DNA from: SOKG01 sp964449845
GTDB taxonomy: Bacteria; Chloroflexota; Dehalococcoidia; SZUA-161
NCBI GenBank assembly: GCA_964449845.1
Contig: CAYVES010000046.1
Coordinates: forward strand, 1-15,390
Reading direction: 5' to 3'
Length of the DNA stretch: 15,390 nt
Under the pieces are notes generated by a model. The model did no database searches and was not told the origin of the DNA. It saw only the letters and a program-made list of their open reading frames with translations. Position numbers and translations under genes: made by a program. Positions 14,109 through 15,390 of the stretch are shown here, in pieces; position 1 is the first letter of the stretch, and each line of letters starts with the position of its first letter.

Positions 14109-14180
14109 AGTCCCCCTGAATCCGCCTTTAGGAAAGGCGGACTTCCCCTTCCCACTTTGTAAAGGGGGCAGGGGGGATTA
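14109..14180. repeat. Palindromic CCCCCTG...CAGGGGG repeat between etfA and etfB
   Basis: A perfect 9-bp hairpin, TCCGCCTTT (14121-14129), loop AGG, AAAGGCGGA (14133-14141), is followed by CCCCTT (14145-14150) pairing with AAGGGG (14162-14167). The unit is bracketed by CCCCCTG (14112-14118) and CAGGGGG (14169-14175). Such GC-rich repeats with CCCCCTGAATCC-type edges occur scattered in many environmental genomes (from memory). It lies in the etfA-etfB gap and could stabilise or attenuate the transcript; no T-tract follows the stems. Confidence 0.65.
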
Positions 14181-14195
14181 GACTCGAGCAGGAAA

Positions 14196-15071
14196 ATGAG
14201 AACCGTTGTTTGCGTCAAACAGGTTCCAGACTCGACAATTGTTAGATTCGACATACGAACCAATAGTCTTGAGAACATCCGCTACATAATGAACCCCACA
14301 GATGAGGTAGCCGTTAGCGAAGCAATTGGAATCAGGGAGAAGAGCGGGGGAGAAATCACAGCAATTACGCTGGGTCCACCCAGAGCAGAAGAGGTATTAA
14401 GAAGTTGCTTGAAAATGGGAGTCGATCAAGCAGTACATCTGTGTGACCAAGCCTTCGATAATCTGGATGTGCATTCAACCTCCGTTATCCTAGCAAAGCA
14501 GATCGCTAGAGTCCAGCATGACCTCATTTTGTGTGGCAATGAGTCGACGGATGAGGGCAATGGTTTTGTCGGAGCAGGGATAGCGGAAACCTTGAACCTG
14601 CCCCTGGTAACGGCTGTTACCAGAATAGATATCTTTGCTGACACAAATACTGCGATCGTTCATCGGCGTCTCAAGGGTGGTGACAGAGAAATTGTAGAGA
14701 GTCCCTTGCCAGCAGTGTTCGCAGTAGACAGCGTTTTATGCAAACCTATCTATCCACCGCTTCGAACCATATTAGCTGGCCTCAAGAAAGAGATAACCAA
14801 ACTTGATGCCAGGGCAATAGGAATAGATGTGACAGATATCGAGCCAACGGTTGTCCCTCTGGGCATTTCTCAGCCAAAACCCAGGCTGAAGAAAACCGCC
14901 ACGATCGACATCAGCCTACCCCCAGCGGAAAGAATGAAGCTCATCATTTCAGGGGGTGTCCAGCAGAAGAGTTCAAAGATAATAGAAAAGCTACCGCACG
15001 CTGCTGCTGCTGAAATCATACAGTTTCTGATTGATAACGGGATCATATCAACAGAGAAACAGTCGATGTAA
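14196..15071 (+). CDS. etfB: Electron transfer flavoprotein beta subunit
   Basis: EtfB pairs with EtfA and binds AMP or, in bifurcating ETFs, a second FAD. This 291-residue protein begins VVCVKQVPDSTIVRFD, then shows the family hallmark MNPTDEVAVSEAIGIRE (32-48). ITAITLGPPRAEEVLRSCLKMGVDQAVHL and GNESTDEGNGFVGAGIAETLNLPLVTAV (114-141) form the nucleotide-binding region. RRLKGGDREIVESPLPAVFAVDS follows, then a C-terminal arm that wraps EtfA. It is somewhat longer than housekeeping EtfB (about 250 residues). AGGA at 14190-14193 lies close to the ATG. The order etfA then etfB is the reverse of the common etfBA order, and a palindromic repeat separates them. Whether this ETF bifurcates cannot be decided from what I can see. 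Confidence 0.93.
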   Translation: MRTVVCVKQVPDSTIVRFDIRTNSLENIRYIMNPTDEVAVSEAIGIREKSGGEITAITLGPPRAEEVLRSCLKMGVDQAVHLCDQAFDNLDVHSTSVILAKQIARVQHDLILCGNESTDEGNGFVGAGIAETLNLPLVTAVTRIDIFADTNTAIVHRRLKGGDREIVESPLPAVFAVDSVLCKPIYPPLRTILAGLKKEITKLDARAIGIDVTDIEPTVVPLGISQPKPRLKKTATIDISLPPAERMKLIISGGVQQKSSKIIEKLPHAAAAEIIQFLIDNGIISTEKQSM

Positions 15072-15268
15072 CAGATGCCGCCTGCCGGGGCAAACATAAA
15101 TGGACGATATTCGCCAATTGTCCTAACTCGGTACGCGTCTCGAAGAGCTAAACCCACGTTAATAGGGAATATCAAAGCCAGCGGGTTAAAGGCAGAAGAG
15201 AACAGAAGCTAGAAGGCCACAGTAAGCTGCTAATTGCTGTCAATAGTCGTAGATAGCTCTCAGTAGAC

Positions 15269-15297
15269 TTGCGCTTCTGGCATTCCTACGTTATCTT
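15269..15297 (+). promoter_or_regulatory. Probable promoter overlapping the CIRCE-controlled start
   Basis: TTGCGC (15269-15274), 17 nt, then TATCTT (15292-15297) is a modest sigma70-like pair. It predicts a transcript start near 15304, at the left edge of CIRCE, the usual geometry for HrcA-controlled chaperonin promoters. Confidence 0.45.
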
Positions 15298-15305
15298 AGA
15301 GTAAA

Positions 15306-15332
15306 TTAGCACTCTCAAATGGAGAGTGCTAA
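15306..15332. promoter_or_regulatory. CIRCE operator (HrcA binding site)
   Basis: TTAGCACTC (15306-15314), 9-nt spacer, GAGTGCTAA (15324-15332) matches the CIRCE consensus without mismatch. The dyad extends to 13-bp arms (15304-15316 and 15322-15334). HrcA represses groESL and related heat-shock genes through this element, so the next gene is heat-inducible by HrcA release. Confidence 0.96.
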
Positions 15333-15380
15333 TTACAGGTTCACAATAGGAAGAGAAACATTGAGAGAAGGAGCGTGGAG

Positions 15381-15390
15381 ATGGCAACAA
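15381..15390 (+). CDS. First codons of a CIRCE-controlled gene, probably groES or groEL
   Basis: ATG at 15381 follows AAGGAG (15368-15373) at 7-nt spacing and starts Met-Ala-Thr; the rest lies outside the window. A perfect CIRCE operator about 50 bp upstream makes a chaperonin gene most likely, usually groES first in groESL. The three visible residues fit GroES or GroEL but do not prove either; an hrcA- or dnaK-type operon is also possible. Confidence 0.6.

Larger units (their letters stand above)
15072..15380. other. 309-bp intergenic region before a heat-shock-type gene
   Basis: Nothing recognisable is seen from 15072 to about 15265: no T-tailed terminator for etfB, no tRNA-like fold and no convincing ORF. 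The last 115 bp hold a probable promoter, the CIRCE operator and a ribosome binding site for the gene beginning at 15381. Confidence 0.6.

Noticed and set aside
14870..15175. 101-codon minus-strand frame overlapping the etfB end
   Set aside because: Most of it is antisense to the conserved EtfB C-terminus and it has no recognisable motif.
1..15390. CRISPR array, tRNA or rRNA genes, phage or toxin-antitoxin modules
   Set aside because: Read for regular spaced repeats and for conserved RNA or module signatures; none seen.

Overview
This window looks like a chromosomal fragment from an anaerobic or facultatively anaerobic bacterium. The domain call rests on sigma70-type promoters, Shine-Dalgarno sites, a perfect CIRCE operator and bacterial-type hem genes. 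The gene content suits an uncultured lineage such as Dehalococcoidia-like Chloroflexota or a sulfate-reducer-like anaerobe: heme made through siroheme, an iron-sulfur Old-Yellow-Enzyme-type flavoprotein and an ETF pair. The exact phylum is a guess. A run of exactly 100 N with identical 55-bp flanks shows it is a draft, probably metagenomic, scaffold. All supported genes are on the plus strand.

Region 1 (1-10358) is a nearly unbroken tetrapyrrole operon. In order it holds the 3' end of ahbC/nirJ-type radical SAM, ahbD, a class I SAM methyltransferase of unknown role, an ahbA-ahbB fusion, a CysG-N/Met8-type precorrin-2 dehydrogenase, hemA, hemC, a cobA-hemD fusion, hemB and hemL. Together these cover glutamyl-tRNA to 5-aminolevulinate (HemA, HemL), to uroporphyrinogen III (HemB, HemC, HemD domain), to precorrin-2 and sirohydrochlorin/siroheme (CobA domain, Met8-like protein), then decarboxylation to didecarboxysiroheme (AhbAB), Fe-coproporphyrin (AhbC) and heme b (AhbD). 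Several junctions overlap by 4 nt or are 1-18 nt apart, which suggests translational coupling. The methyltransferase is visibly AT-richer than its neighbours and has palindromic or repeat-like DNA on both sides, so it may be a later insertion.

Region 2 (10359-12484) is a separate transcription unit. A strong sigma70-like promoter (TTGACT, 17 nt, TATAGT) and a perfect 15-bp palindrome at the expected transcript start precede a 668-residue FMN/4Fe-4S/FAD oxidoreductase of the 2,4-dienoyl-CoA reductase/2-enoate reductase type. Its usual HGAH active-site motif is altered.

Region 3 (12485-15071) begins with a 401-bp intergenic stretch carrying a MITE-like palindromic element. It continues with etfA, which is split by the scaffold gap but intact once the duplicated 55 bp are merged, then a second palindromic repeat, then etfB. 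The oxidoreductase and ETF could form one electron-transfer module; this is inferred from proximity only.

Region 4 (15072-15390) is a 309-bp intergenic stretch ending in a probable promoter, a perfect CIRCE operator, a ribosome binding site and the first codons of a gene that is probably a chaperonin (groES or groEL).

The most unusual points are the all-in-one siroheme-dependent heme operon with its AhbA-AhbB fusion, the embedded methyltransferase, the atypical active site of the flavoenzyme, and three different short palindromic repeat families in the intergenic regions.
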